DNA from: PALSA-1006 sp036171275
GTDB taxonomy: Bacteria; Pseudomonadota; Gammaproteobacteria; Burkholderiales; Gallionellaceae
Reading direction: 5' to 3'
DNA length: 40,210 bases
Assembly: GCA_036171275.1 (NCBI GenBank)
Contig: JAVHQT010000055.1
Coordinates: 1 to 40,210, forward strand
This document shows positions 1 through 7,761 of the stretch, piece by piece. The notes under the pieces are model-generated. The model searched no databases, was not told where the DNA came from, and was given only the letters and a program-made list of their open reading frames with translations. Every line of letters begins with the position of its first letter. Positions within the stretch are counted from its first letter, which is position 1. The position numbers and the translations under genes were made by a program.

Positions 1-106
1 GGCCGAAGAAAATCATGCAGCCATTGCCCAATCTGAGCAAAGCATTGTGCAATTGCACACCTTGGCAAGTGATTTACAGCAAGCTGTCAGTCGGTTTAAA
101 TCTTAA
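1..106 (+). CDS. Methyl-accepting chemotaxis protein, C-terminal end only (partial)
   Basis: The first bases are the tail of a gene that begins before the window. Reading from base 2 gives 34 residues up to TAA at 104-106. They form an alanine- and glutamine-rich helix ending in LQQAVSRFKS. Receptors of the MCP family usually end this way after the second methylation helix, with heptad-spaced A, L and V residues and a final V-x-x-F-K. It fits the chemotaxis genes that follow. No CheR-tether pentapeptide is present at the end. The assignment rests on a short stretch only, so another coiled-coil signalling protein is possible. Confidence 0.6.
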   Translation, partial: AEENHAAIAQSEQSIVQLHTLASDLQQAVSRFKS

Positions 107-130
107 GTAAGTGCTGAGTTGTGCTATTCG

Positions 131-180
131 TGGTGAGCCCTTCGATCAACCCAAGTGGGCGAACGGTTGATTTGATCCGT
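131..180. repeat. NCP-type dispersed palindromic repeat
   Basis: The segment combines GTGAGCCCTTCGATC with GGGCGAACGGTTGAT. Related words appear at 23671-23716, 32849-32940 and 35090-35190, always between genes. Repeats of the type CCCTTCGACAAGCTCAGGGCGAACGG are widespread in proteobacterial genomes and are usually regarded as REP-like elements. This copy is degenerate. Confidence 0.45.
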
Positions 181-496
181 GTTTACTTAAACATAGATAC
201 AAGCGCTGTTTGCAGCGGATTAACCGAAGGGAAAAAGTTGGACTGGCGTAAAAGGCGAAGGGATTGAGGCGGAAAAGCCCCTCTCCAACCCTTGAAAGAA
301 CGTCAGCGTGCAGCGTTCTAAAGTAGGCAGTCGCGCACGTTTGCCTTGAAAAGAAACGACGGAACAAAGCACGTTTCTGTACCACAAAGCGGCACACATT
401 CCTTTCTCTTCAAGGGGAAGGCTAGGATAGGGATTGATGGCAACAGCATCATTCAGCGCTTCCTTGAATTTAAGATTTATTTAAATTTAGTTTTGC

Positions 497-528
497 TGCG
501 CGCTCACCTGTAAAACCGTGAGTGCGCA
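497..528 (+). terminator. Strong hairpin upstream of cheV, possible terminator
   Basis: TGCGCGCTCAC at 497-507 pairs with GTGAGTGCGCA at 518-528. This gives an 11-bp stem with one G-U pair and a 10-base loop. A T-rich run (TTTTCTTTTT) begins about ten bases after the stem, which is further away than in a textbook intrinsic terminator. It could end transcription from upstream or act in the leader of the cheV transcript. Confidence 0.35.
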
Positions 529-592
529 ATGAAGGGTTTTCTTTTTACAACACCGTAAGCATGATTTTTGTGGTTTTAGATAGGAGGGCATG

Positions 593-1540
593 ATGTCCGA
601 TTTGTTAAAAAATATTGATGCGCGTACCAAGTTAGCGGGAAACAATAAACTTGAAATTTTAATGTTTACGCTGGGTTTGGATAATCGCAGTGGTCGCCGT
701 GAAACTTATGGCATCAATGTATTTAAGGTGCGCGAGGTAATGCGCGTTCCCGCCATTACTCAATCGCCCGATATGCCCAATGCAGTCGAGGGGATGGTGA
801 GTTTGCGCGGGGCGTTGGTGCCGGTGATTGATCTGGCGAAGTATGTGGGCGTGCAGTGCGATCACAAGCCAATCATTATGATCGTCACCGAATACAACGG
901 GCATACGCAAGGATTCTTGGTCGAGGCAGTCGATACCATTTTGCGCTTAGATTGGTCTTCGATGCGCGTGCCCCCGGAAATGTTAAACAAGCAAACCGGT
1001 GGCTTGGTCACTGCCGTCACTGAACTGCCCGATAAACGCTTGGTGATGATGATGGATGTGGAAAAGGTGTTGGCGGAAACGGGGCAATTTGGCGATGACG
1101 AGCTAATTGCCAAGAGTGTGCGGCGCTTAAATGTCGCTAACCGTACCGTGTTTTTTGCCGATGATTCTTCAGTTGCGCGTAAGCAAATTGAAAAAACCTT
1201 GGATGCGATGGATGTGAAATATATTTCCGCCGTAAACGGCAGCCGTGCTTGGGCAGAATTAAAACGCATGGCAGATTATGCGGAGGCCTCTCATACGCCG
1301 GTCAGCGATATGATCCAAGTCATTTTGACGGATGTGGAAATGCCGGAAATGGATGGTTATATGCTGACCCGAAAAATTAAAGAAGATAAACGTTTTGCCG
1401 GCATTCCGGTGCTGATGCACTCGTCCTTATCCAGTTCGTCCAATCAGCAATTGGGAAAAACCGTGGGCGTGGATGAATATGTGCCTAAGTTTGAACCGCA
1501 AAAACTGGCACAAACACTGGCTAGATTGCTGACTAAATAG
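593..1540 (+). CDS. cheV: Chemotaxis coupling protein CheV (first copy)
   Basis: CheV couples receptors to the CheA kinase through a CheW domain and carries a receiver domain that CheA can phosphorylate, which probably tunes adaptation. Residues about 15-165 are CheW-like (YGINVFKVREV, MVSLRGALVPVIDL). Residues about 185-315 are a receiver with FFADDSS, the phosphoacceptor Asp247 in LTDVEMPEMDG, MHSSLSS and the conserved lysine in YVPKF. I chose the ATG at 593 because the AGGAGG at 582-587 then has five bases of spacing; the ATG at 590 would be too close. The 315-residue length is normal for CheV and equals that of the next gene, its paralogue, which begins nine bases after this stop. Confidence 0.93.
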   Translation: MSDLLKNIDARTKLAGNNKLEILMFTLGLDNRSGRRETYGINVFKVREVMRVPAITQSPDMPNAVEGMVSLRGALVPVIDLAKYVGVQCDHKPIIMIVTEYNGHTQGFLVEAVDTILRLDWSSMRVPPEMLNKQTGGLVTAVTELPDKRLVMMMDVEKVLAETGQFGDDELIAKSVRRLNVANRTVFFADDSSVARKQIEKTLDAMDVKYISAVNGSRAWAELKRMADYAEASHTPVSDMIQVILTDVEMPEMDGYMLTRKIKEDKRFAGIPVLMHSSLSSSSNQQLGKTVGVDEYVPKFEPQKLAQTLARLLTK

Positions 1541-1549
1541 GAGTGAATC

Positions 1550-2497
1550 ATGTCATATACTGAATTAAATCAAAGCCTTAACGAATCTGGCGGCTTGCTA
1601 GATTCGGTGGATGCACGCACCAATTTGGCGGGCTCAAACAAAATGGAAATTTTGCTGTTTTCCATTGGCTCAAATGAGGTTTTCGGCATCAATGTATTTA
1701 AGGTAAAAGAAGTCACCCGCAACATTAAAATTACCAAAACCCCGAATATGCCGCATGGCGTGGATGGAATTGTGAGTTTGCGTGGCCATGTCATGCCCGT
1801 ATTGAACCTGTCTTCATTTATGGGTTTAGGCGTGCCGGCGGAACAGCAAGTCATGATGGTGGCGGAGTATAGCCGTCATGTCTTGGGCTTTTTGGTACGC
1901 GATGTCGATCGAATTATTCGAGTTGATTGGAACAAAGTGCGTGCTGCTGAGGGCATGGTCGGCGGTAACTCACATTTGATTACCGCGATTACTGAATTGC
2001 CGAATGGCAATCTGGTTTCTATTCTCGATGTGGAGCAGGTAATGGCAAGTGCTTTTGGTGAAGATGTCGTCGGCGTGGTGGATAAAATCGAAGATGGGCA
2101 TGAAAAGTGCATCTTTTTCGTGGATGACTCTTCGGTCGCTAGGAAGAAAATAGCCGAAGTGATGGACAAAATGGGTGTGAAGCATATTCAGGCGCATAAC
2201 GGCTTAGAAGGTTGGACGCGGCTGAAGGGCTTGGCAGATTCGGCACAAAACACCGGCGTTGATTTGCACGATCAAATTCAAGTGATTTTAGTGGATGCGG
2301 AAATGCCGGAAATGGATGGTTATGTACTGACGCAACATATCAAATCAGACCGTCGCTTTGATAGCATTCCCGTGGTGATGCATTCCTCGTTGTCTTCCGA
2401 GGCAAATCGCTCGATGGGTAAGCGCGTCGGGGTTGATTTTTATGTCGCCAAATTTGACGGCGCCATGTTGGCAGAGACAATTCGACCGTTATTTTAA
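1550..2497 (+). CDS. cheV: Chemotaxis coupling protein CheV (second copy)
   Basis: This is a second CheW-receiver protein of exactly the same length (315 residues) as its upstream neighbour. Both share the N-terminal pattern DARTNLAG-NKMEIL. The CheW-like part is at about 20-165 (FGINVFKVKEV, IVSLRGHVMPVLNL). The receiver is at about 185-315 (FFVDDSS, Asp249 in VDAEMPEMDG, MHSSLSS, YVAKF). A TAGGAG that includes the upstream stop codon serves as ribosome-binding site, so the two genes are probably co-transcribed. The pair looks like an old tandem duplication, since the proteins have clearly diverged. With no cheW nearby, the two CheVs may be the couplers for CheA1. Confidence 0.93.
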   Translation: MSYTELNQSLNESGGLLDSVDARTNLAGSNKMEILLFSIGSNEVFGINVFKVKEVTRNIKITKTPNMPHGVDGIVSLRGHVMPVLNLSSFMGLGVPAEQQVMMVAEYSRHVLGFLVRDVDRIIRVDWNKVRAAEGMVGGNSHLITAITELPNGNLVSILDVEQVMASAFGEDVVGVVDKIEDGHEKCIFFVDDSSVARKKIAEVMDKMGVKHIQAHNGLEGWTRLKGLADSAQNTGVDLHDQIQVILVDAEMPEMDGYVLTQHIKSDRRFDSIPVVMHSSLSSEANRSMGKRVGVDFYVAKFDGAMLAETIRPLF

Positions 2498-2600
2498 AAG
2501 AATGTAAAACAGAGAAAGTGAAAAGCAATACCGCTTCTTCGTTTTACCGTTTTATTATTAAGTTTATGTTTAACCGTTTCACCGTTTTAAGGAGAGCAAC

Positions 2601-2993
2601 ATGGCTGATCCAAATATGAAAATTTTAGTCGTCGATGATTTTTCGACAATGCGGCGTATTGTGCGTAACCTATTGAAAGAATTAGGGTTTGTTAACATAT
2701 CCGAGGCCGAAGATGGCGTTGAAGCTTTAAAGAAACTGCGTGCTGAAGGCAATTTCCAGTTCGTCGTTTCCGATTGGAATATGCCCAATATGACCGGAAT
2801 AGAATTGCTGCGAGCCATTCGTGCCGATGCCTCCTTAAAACATATACCCGTGTTAATGGTGACGGCGGAAGCTAAACGCGAAAATATTATTGAGGCAGCG
2901 CAAGCGGGCGCTTCCGGTTATGTGGTGAAGCCATTTACTGCAGCGACACTGGATGAAAAATTAAAAAAAGTCTTCTTAACAATGAATAAGTGA
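2601..2993 (+). CDS. cheY: Chemotaxis response regulator CheY (CheY1)
   Basis: A single-domain receiver of 130 residues. Phosphorylated CheY binds the flagellar motor switch and changes rotation. The acidic pair Asp12-Asp13 is in VVDDFS, the phosphoacceptor is Asp58 in VSDWNMPNMTG, the conserved threonine is in MVTAEA and the lysine in YVVKPF. The DWNMPNM sequence is typical of the CheY that works with CheZ in gamma- and betaproteobacteria. AGGAG at 2591-2595 precedes the ATG. The last bases overlap an alternative GTG start of cheZ, so cheY and cheZ are tightly linked. Confidence 0.95.
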   Translation: MADPNMKILVVDDFSTMRRIVRNLLKELGFVNISEAEDGVEALKKLRAEGNFQFVVSDWNMPNMTGIELLRAIRADASLKHIPVLMVTAEAKRENIIEAAQAGASGYVVKPFTAATLDEKLKKVFLTMNK

Positions 2994-3001
2994 GAGATAC
3001 C

Positions 3002-3712
3002 ATGACACACGCAAATAATGATTCAGATGATTTAGAAGCGCTATTCGATAGTATCGCCTCAGGCAATTCGGCAGCCGCACCCGTGCCAGAATCCGCCATG
3101 GTTGCGCAGATTGGCAACCCCGATGTCATCAATAAAATTGGCCACATGACGCGTAGCCTGCACGATAGCTTGCGCGAATTAGGCATCGATAAAAAACTGG
3201 AGCAGGCTGCCAATGCGATTCCCGATGCCCGCGACCGTTTAAATTATATTGCAACCATGACTCAACAAGCGGCTGAACGAGTTTTAAATGCCACCGATGC
3301 TGCCCAACCCTTAGTCGAAAAAATCGGCACCGATGCTAAAGCACTGTCGATGCAATGGCAAAAGTTGTTTGCGCAACAATTAGATGCCGAACAATTTAAA
3401 GCCTTGGCTGCGCAAACTCAGGCGTACTTGCTGGACGTGCCAAAACAAACCAAAGCCAGCAACCAGTATTTGACTGAAATTATGATGGCGCAGGATTTTC
3501 AAGATTTAACCGGTCAGGTAATTAAAAAAATCATTGAAGTCACGCAGCGCATGGAACAGGAATTGGTCACGTTACTGATTCAAAATGCCCCACCCTCCGT
3601 GAAAATTGATGCCGGCTTGCTCAATGGCCCTGTCATCAATGCAGACGGACGCACAGATGTCGTGACCAGCCAAGCGCAAGTCGATGATTTATTGGAAAGT
3701 TTAGGTTTTTAA
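3002..3712 (+). CDS. cheZ: CheY-phosphate phosphatase CheZ
   Basis: CheZ is a long helical-hairpin dimer that removes phosphate from CheY. The catalytic segment AQDFQDLTGQ is present; Asp168 and Gln172 match the Asp and Gln pair that E. coli CheZ uses. The C-terminus ends in QVDDLLESLGF, the amphipathic helix that docks on CheY. I prefer the ATG at 3002 (236 residues) because GAGAG lies five bases before it. A GTG at 2990 overlaps the cheY stop and has no ribosome-binding site. The direct link to cheY1 suggests CheY1 is its substrate. Confidence 0.93.
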   Translation: MTHANNDSDDLEALFDSIASGNSAAAPVPESAMVAQIGNPDVINKIGHMTRSLHDSLRELGIDKKLEQAANAIPDARDRLNYIATMTQQAAERVLNATDAAQPLVEKIGTDAKALSMQWQKLFAQQLDAEQFKALAAQTQAYLLDVPKQTKASNQYLTEIMMAQDFQDLTGQVIKKIIEVTQRMEQELVTLLIQNAPPSVKIDAGLLNGPVINADGRTDVVTSQAQVDDLLESLGF

Positions 3713-3870
3713 AACACGATAATCTAAGCAAGCGTGAGCCTGGCTTTTACGGTGCCAATCACGACTCAACCTTGCTCATTCGATTATAAATTTGTAATTG
3801 CAACAGTGATTTAGGCGCATCAGCCGCGACGGCGCGGGATGTTAAATCGCAGGATAATTTGGAGTTCAAA

Positions 3871-5775
3871 ATGAACGACTTCACGGGAATGGAAGAGTTG
3901 TTACAAGATTTTTTGCTGGAAGCGTCTGATTTACTAGCTGACGTCGATAGCAAACTGATGGATTTGGAAAAAAATCCAACCGATAAAAATATCTTGAATG
4001 TGGTGTTTCGAGGCTTTCACACCATCAAAGGCGGTGCCGGTTTTCTGAATGCCACTGAGTTGGTGACGCTGTGCCATTTAACCGAAAATCTTTTCGATAA
4101 ATTGCGGAATGGCGAGTTGCATTTAAACCCGGCATTGCTGGATGTTATTTTGGCGGCGACCGGTGAAGTTCGCCTAATGTTCAATGACTTAGGACGAGGT
4201 CAGCAACCACAATCTGCGCCTGCCGCCATTTTAACTGAGCTCGCGGCCGCATTGGAGGGCAAAGCGATTTCACTACCCACTCCCGCTGCCGCCGTTGCCC
4301 CTGCGGCAGCGGTAGCTGCACCCGTGGTGTCAACCGCGCTAGCGGCAGCAGCGGAAACTGGGCCGGATTGGAATGCGCTGTATCACACTTTGGTTGGCGG
4401 TGAAGTCCTGGCTGCAGCACCGGTTGTTGCAGCACCGGTTGTTGTAGCGCCGGTGGCTGCGCCTACGCCCGAGGTAAAAGCTGAACCCGTCGCGACGGGC
4501 ACGGTTGATGAGGAAAAATTGTTACAAAGTGCGTTCGGTCGTCGCTCTGAAGATGTACCAGGACGCGCTGCGCCTTCGGCAAGCCGGCGAGAATCCGAAC
4601 CCGCTGCTAAAGACAATACCATTCGCGTCGATACCGATCGGCTCGATCAAGTGCTGAATTTATCCGGCGAAATTGGCTTAACCAAAAACCGCTTAACCCA
4701 TTTACGCAGCGATATTTTGCAAGGTCGCTCTGATCCTGCGACGTTAAAATCACTCGACGAATCAGTCAGCCAGTTGGATATGTTGGTGGTCAGCTTGCAA
4801 AACGCGGTGATGAATACACGGATGCAGCCCATCGGGCGCTTATTTAAAAAATATCCGCGTTTAGCACGTGATTTAGCACGGCAATTAGGCAAAGACGTTG
4901 AATTGGTTTTGTCGGGTGAAGAAACCGAAATTGATAAAACCATGATTGAAGATTTGAATGATCCTCTGGTTCACTTGGTGCGGAACGCAGTCGATCACGG
5001 CGTGGAAAGTGCCGAAGAACGGCAAGCTGCCGGCAAACGCCCGAAAAGCATGGTGTATTTGGCGGCGCACCAAGAAGGCGATCATATTTTGATCACCATC
5101 GCCGATGACGGCAAAGGGATGCGCCCCGAAGTCATTCGCAATAAAGCGATTGAAAAAGGCTTGTTGTCGCCGGACATGGCCAGCTCTTTAGATGATGACG
5201 CGAGTTTGAATTTAATTTTTATGCCCGGCTTTTCCACCAAAGATGAAATCTCCAGCGTGTCGGGACGCGGGGTGGGCATGGATGTGGTTAAAACCAATAT
5301 TGCCAAATTAAATGGCTCAATTTCGATTGAATCTGCGCCCGGCAAAGGCTCGACTTTCACCATCTCTTTACCGTTAACCTTGGCGATTTTGCCGGTGTTA
5401 CTGTTGCGTTTGAGCGATCAACCCTTCGCCGTACCGCTGTCCATGGTGCGCGAAATTATGTCTGTCACGCCGGAAGCGCAGCAACTCATTTCCGGTCGTC
5501 CCACCATGGTAGTGCGCGGTGAGGTCTTACCGCTCAAATCCTTGGCGAGCTTGATTGGCTGGGCGGATTCCGGTAAATCAGAAGTGGGCGTATTGATGCA
5601 AGTCGGCAGCCAAAGCTTCATTTTGTCTGCGGATGGTTTCGCCGGACACGATGACGTGGTGATTAAATCATTGGATACTTTCCGCCCCAAAGGTGTGGCG
5701 GGCGTGACGATGTCGAGCGAAGGTGAAATTGTGTTGATTCTGGATATAAAAGAACTGTTAGGCGAAGCGCATTAG
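3871..5775 (+). CDS. cheA: Chemotaxis histidine kinase CheA (CheA1)
   Basis: CheA autophosphorylates on a histidine in its HPt domain and passes the phosphate to CheY and CheB. An HPt domain lies at residues 1-115 with His50 in FHTIKGGAGF. A dimerisation domain is at about 250-315, an HATPase at about 350-500 (N-box LVRNAVDHGVE, then DDGKGM and GRGVGMDVVK), and a CheW-like P5 domain from about 505 to 634. The segment at about 120-245 is low in complexity, with repeated V-V-A-P-V and A-A-A runs, and I see no CheY-binding P2 domain. The ATG at 3871 is chosen because GGAG lies six bases upstream; an in-frame TTG at 3859 overlaps that site. Confidence 0.94.
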   Translation: MNDFTGMEELLQDFLLEASDLLADVDSKLMDLEKNPTDKNILNVVFRGFHTIKGGAGFLNATELVTLCHLTENLFDKLRNGELHLNPALLDVILAATGEVRLMFNDLGRGQQPQSAPAAILTELAAALEGKAISLPTPAAAVAPAAAVAAPVVSTALAAAAETGPDWNALYHTLVGGEVLAAAPVVAAPVVVAPVAAPTPEVKAEPVATGTVDEEKLLQSAFGRRSEDVPGRAAPSASRRESEPAAKDNTIRVDTDRLDQVLNLSGEIGLTKNRLTHLRSDILQGRSDPATLKSLDESVSQLDMLVVSLQNAVMNTRMQPIGRLFKKYPRLARDLARQLGKDVELVLSGEETEIDKTMIEDLNDPLVHLVRNAVDHGVESAEERQAAGKRPKSMVYLAAHQEGDHILITIADDGKGMRPEVIRNKAIEKGLLSPDMASSLDDDASLNLIFMPGFSTKDEISSVSGRGVGMDVVKTNIAKLNGSISIESAPGKGSTFTISLPLTLAILPVLLLRLSDQPFAVPLSMVREIMSVTPEAQQLISGRPTMVVRGEVLPLKSLASLIGWADSGKSEVGVLMQVGSQSFILSADGFAGHDDVVIKSLDTFRPKGVAGVTMSSEGEIVLILDIKELLGEAH

Positions 5776-5974
5776 GAATGCACTATCACGCCCCAAGGAA
5801 CAACACTGATTTGCTTTTTTCGTCAACCTGGCGCAAGCATTGGTTAAATAAAAGTCTTTATAATCAGATACTTAATTAATACTGCTATTAAAGAAGCGAA
5901 TCAATCGCAACGCAGGTTTTCAGTGCTTATCCAAGGTTGGGTTGAACCCACCCCCCAGTTATGTGAGGTACAAA

Positions 5975-7177
5975 ATGAAGCGAGAACATAATTCTAAGTT
6001 GTTGGCATTTATGCTAGTCGCTGCCGTGATTTCAATCGCAGGTCAATTTATGCTGACTGACGGCAACGTCGCTATCGCGGAAAGTATTTTGTTGCTAAGC
6101 GTGTTGGCTGCGACGTATTTATTTGTTTATTTAACCAGCACCGAAGAGTATGAACGAACTCAAACACTGCGTTTTTTAACTCCGCAAGCCAGTGCGGTGG
6201 AAAGCGTGTTAAGTCATACCCACTCAAAATTTTCCACGCAATTTTCCGGCGCAAACGCAGATTTGATGCAAGTGCAAACGCTGTTGGGGGATGCAATCGG
6301 CAAATTGCTGGATAGTTTTAGCGGGATGCAAAATTTGATTCATCACCAACGCGATATCGCAGCTACTTTTGTGAACGATGTGCACTCTGATGCTACAGAG
6401 GAGCAGGATTTAGAAGTCTTTGTAACTGAAACGGCTGAGACCATGAAGGACTTGGTCGGCAGCATTGTCAATAACAGCATGATTGCAATGCAGTTAGTGG
6501 AAAAAATGGATTCTGTGACCCATCAAGTGAATGCAATTTTGGACGTACTCGGTGAAATTGACGGGATTTCCAAACAAACGAATCTGCTGGCGCTGAATGC
6601 GGCGATTGAAGCGGCGCGCGCCGGTGAATCGGGACGCGGCTTTGCGGTGGTTGCCGATGAAGTGCGCAAACTCTCTGGGCGTTCCGATCAATTTAGTCGA
6701 GAGATTCGCAACAACGTCAATAATGTGCGCAATTCTCTGATGGATGCAGAAAAATCGATTAGCAATATGGCTTCGCTAGACATGGGCTTTGCGCTGCAAT
6801 CAAAAGAAAAAATTGATGGCACCATGCAACACGTGCGGACTTTGAATCAAAGTATGGTCAAGGTGATCGCGGAGCAAAATAAAATTTCTAAAGAAGTGGA
6901 TTTAGTGGTGGGCAAAGCCATTACTTCCCTGCAATTTCAAGATATGGTCGGACAACTCATTCAGCACTCGCGCACCCGTATCGATAGCATGGAAATTGCA
7001 TGGCAGCACTTAGGCGCGTGGGCAAATGAGGCAGAGCAAGGTCATGCCGCTGCACACGATAGAATTTCACAAATGCGGCAGGAAATTAGTGATATATTTA
7101 TCGAAGCAGAGCGTTTAAGCGAGCGCTCTCCAGTACGCCAAAATAAGCTGGAAAGTAGTGAAATCGATCTATTCTAA
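5975..7177 (+). CDS. Short membrane-anchored chemoreceptor-like protein
   Basis: The 400-residue protein has two close membrane helices (about 8-26 and 36-54) with only a few residues between them, so it has no periplasmic sensor domain and no HAMP domain that I can see. The cytoplasmic part has the MCP signalling tip (KQTNLLALNAAIEAARAGE, then GRGFAVVADEVRKL). It probably joins receptor arrays and senses an internal or membrane cue. Near the end, LQFQDMVGQLI (Asp323, Gln327) resembles the CheZ catalytic segment FQDLTGQ. The ATG at 5975 has GAGG six bases upstream; a TTG at 5942 has no such support. It sits between cheA1 and cheY2. Confidence 0.82.
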   Translation: MKREHNSKLLAFMLVAAVISIAGQFMLTDGNVAIAESILLLSVLAATYLFVYLTSTEEYERTQTLRFLTPQASAVESVLSHTHSKFSTQFSGANADLMQVQTLLGDAIGKLLDSFSGMQNLIHHQRDIAATFVNDVHSDATEEQDLEVFVTETAETMKDLVGSIVNNSMIAMQLVEKMDSVTHQVNAILDVLGEIDGISKQTNLLALNAAIEAARAGESGRGFAVVADEVRKLSGRSDQFSREIRNNVNNVRNSLMDAEKSISNMASLDMGFALQSKEKIDGTMQHVRTLNQSMVKVIAEQNKISKEVDLVVGKAITSLQFQDMVGQLIQHSRTRIDSMEIAWQHLGAWANEAEQGHAAAHDRISQMRQEISDIFIEAERLSERSPVRQNKLESSEIDLF

Positions 7178-7225
7178 AATAGTCTTTATAATCAATGTAT
7201 TACCAACAAACGTTGCGAGGATAAA

Positions 7226-7591
7226 ATGGCAAAAACAATTTTGAGCGTTGATGATTCTAGTTCGATTCGTCAAATGGTTTCCTTCACCTTAAAGAGCGCC
7301 GGCTACGACATTATCGAAGCCGTCGATGGTCAAGAAGGTTTAGATAAAGCCAAAATGAAGACCGTCGATTTAGTATTAACCGATCAAAATATGCCCCGCA
7401 TGGATGGCATTACCCTCATCAAAAATCTACGCACTATGCCTGCGTATCGAAGCGTTCCTATTTTGATGCTCACCACTGAATCAAGCGATGCCATGAAAAC
7501 ACAAGGCAAAGCCGCAGGTGCGACCGGTTGGATTGTCAAACCATTTGATCCAGCCAAGTTGCTCGAAGTGGTCAAAAAAGTCATCGGATAA
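7226..7591 (+). CDS. cheY: CheY-like response regulator (CheY2)
   Basis: A 121-residue single-domain receiver with SVDDSSSIR (Asp9-Asp10), the phosphoacceptor Asp53 in LTDQNMPRMDG, LTTESS and the lysine in WIVKPF. It is closer to the type of CheY that adjoins cheA in polar-flagellate clusters (sequence Q-N-M-P-x-M-D-G) than to CheY1. A GAGG lies five bases before the ATG. Its place just before cheA2 suggests it is served by that kinase. It may drive a different output from CheY1 or act as a phosphate sink; the sequence does not decide this. Confidence 0.9.
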   Translation: MAKTILSVDDSSSIRQMVSFTLKSAGYDIIEAVDGQEGLDKAKMKTVDLVLTDQNMPRMDGITLIKNLRTMPAYRSVPILMLTTESSDAMKTQGKAAGATGWIVKPFDPAKLLEVVKKVIG

Positions 7592-7761
7592 ATAAACGTC
7601 AAGCGTGAAACGCGCTGGCTGAAACACGTTAAGTGCTGAGCGAAAGGTGCAATGTGGCAGCAATCCGCCCCAGCCTTTTAAGCCTTTTGCATGGCTGTTT
7701 CGCCCGCATATTTCACGGTTTTACCTTCATGTTTATCGCTTTTAAAAGGTAACCCGCTGCC

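Larger units (their letters stand above)
107..589. other. Intergenic region with repeat-derived sequence
   Basis: No convincing gene is present in these 483 bases. At 131-180 there is an NCP-like palindromic repeat with the words GAGCCCTTCGATC and CGAACGGTTGAT. At 399-437 and 446-468 there are segments that reappear, diverged, in the intergenic region before cheR (18798-18836 and 18952-18974). A strong hairpin lies at 497-528. An 83-codon minus-strand reading frame covers part of the region but has no family features. Confidence 0.6.

Noticed and set aside
146..397. A possible 83-codon minus-strand gene before cheV
   Set aside because: It has no recognisable motif and covers repeat-derived sequence related to the intergenic region at 18402-19002, where no matching frame is seen.
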